Positions 20,237-20,999 of a stretch of 20,999 bases of DNA are shown piece by piece (within the stretch, counting starts at the first letter, position 1; each line of letters opens with the position of its first letter). This DNA is from Paramacrobiotus richtersi (lineage: Eukaryota > Tardigrada > Eutardigrada > Parachela > Macrobiotidae): the NCBI GenBank assembly GCA_034698045.1, contig JAQGAU010001164.1:1-20999 (forward strand), in the 5' to 3' direction. Both the position numbers and the translations under genes were made by a program. The notes below the pieces were generated by a model. That model saw nothing but the letters and a program-made list of their open reading frames with translations. It was not told the DNA's origin and ran no database searches.

Positions 20237-20954
20237 TAATTAACGAACTAACTTATAATTCCCTATTCCATAAGATTTCAGTTAATTAGCAGCAATAACA
20301 CTAATTAGCACCGAAGAAACCATAGAGCGGTTACCGAAAATCATTTGAATGGGTCATTTTAAACTATGCTGCCTTGGAGCTCAGCTTTTGTTACAAGCGT
20401 AATTATATAATCAGACGTAATTTATTTGTTGCTAATTAGTAAAATTAATTAGAGAAAAGCTCTTTTAATTATTGTGATGCTGCCAGCTTGATAGGATGTG
20501 TGGTCGAAAGTTTACCGTCGCCTAGCGTTGGATTTAGTTTTATGAACAGTCTTAATTAGATACGAATTAATTAATTAGTAGCGTAAATTCAAATTAACTA
20601 TAAAACTCGATGCTACCGTAGTGTAGATGCCTGATACCGCTGAGAATTCGGTAACTATAACAGTAAACGCAAATTAACGGTTAATCAAGCATATTAATTA
20701 ACCAACGACTAATTAGCAGTCAAACAAAAATATGTAATTACAATGGCATAATCATCAGCTATTATTACAGCAGTTTCACTGCCGTGTTGTGTAATCGTTA
20801 GCAAATTACCGAGTGATTAGTTAGCGAGTAATTAATTAGCGTTTCCGTAATGATCAGTGCCCTGTCTGCCATTTCCACCAACCGTTATAGCTGATACCAG
20901 TGAAGGAACTGGTCCAATCGTGCTAATTAGGTAGCTAATTAAAATTTTAATTAA
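20237..20954. repeat. Dense cluster of TAATTA palindromes
   Basis: The palindrome TAATTA occurs about 17 times in roughly 720 bases, at 20237, 20283, 20302, 20433, 20446, 20466, 20553, 20568, 20572, 20694, 20709, 20734, 20829, 20833, 20924, 20936 and 20949, often as CTAATTAGC or TTAATTAG. Base composition alone would predict about one. Spacing is irregular, so it is not a simple tandem satellite. TAATTA is the classic homeodomain core. The stretch has no recognisable gene and could be an intron of copy C or downstream spacer. Confidence 0.7.
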
Positions 20955-20999
20955 CAGTATTTGCTAATGAGTAAGTAGTGTGTTTCGCATCCTTATATC

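Noticed and set aside
1-20999. Retroelement, Polinton or DNA transposon content
   Set aside because: No reverse transcriptase, integrase, capsid, envelope or transposase signature, and no long terminal or inverted repeats, were seen on either strand.

Overview
The window is nuclear DNA of a small invertebrate animal. Coding sequence is split by introns with GT..AG ends, introns and spacers are AT-rich, there are no bacterial-style operons, and the proteins belong to metazoan families (KDM4 histone demethylase, GT10 fucosyltransferase, BTB-BACK-kelch). The phylum cannot be settled from the sequence; an ecdysozoan such as a tardigrade or arthropod is my guess only.

Layout. Positions 1-1238 are upstream sequence with a possible divergent minus-strand gene start. 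Positions 1239-6230 (+) hold a six-exon KDM4-type JmjN/JmjC demethylase of about 391 residues, catalytic core only, whose introns carry several AT-rich tandem and dispersed repeats. A T-rich, ATGA-rich low-complexity spacer (about 6660-6990) follows. From about 7050 to the end, one theme repeats: a minus-strand GT10 fucosyltransferase followed by a plus-strand BTB-BACK gene that reads away from it. Pair 1 is an intact fucosyltransferase (7052-8478) plus BTB-BACK-kelch gene A (10278-12886), with a broken kelch fragment (8895-9081) between them. Pair 2 is an intact fucosyltransferase (13375-14521) plus BTB-BACK copy B (15697-16980), which has two frame disruptions. Pair 3 is a decayed fucosyltransferase exon (about 17515-17656) plus BTB-BACK copy C (18662-19987 or beyond). 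The last 750 bases are a dense cluster of TAATTA palindromes.

How the parts relate. The demethylase is probably an unrelated housekeeping-type neighbour, convergent with the first fucosyltransferase. The remainder looks like a locally triplicated divergent gene pair in which members are decaying at different rates. The three BTB copies share a 13-codon first exon, the same exon order and phases, and a promoter block with a CCAAT box followed by AGCGTG(C)TTGATC. Fucosyltransferases act in the Golgi and BTB-BACK-kelch proteins are usually cullin-3 adaptors, so a shared biochemical pathway is not implied; shared regulation through the intergenic region is possible but is inference.
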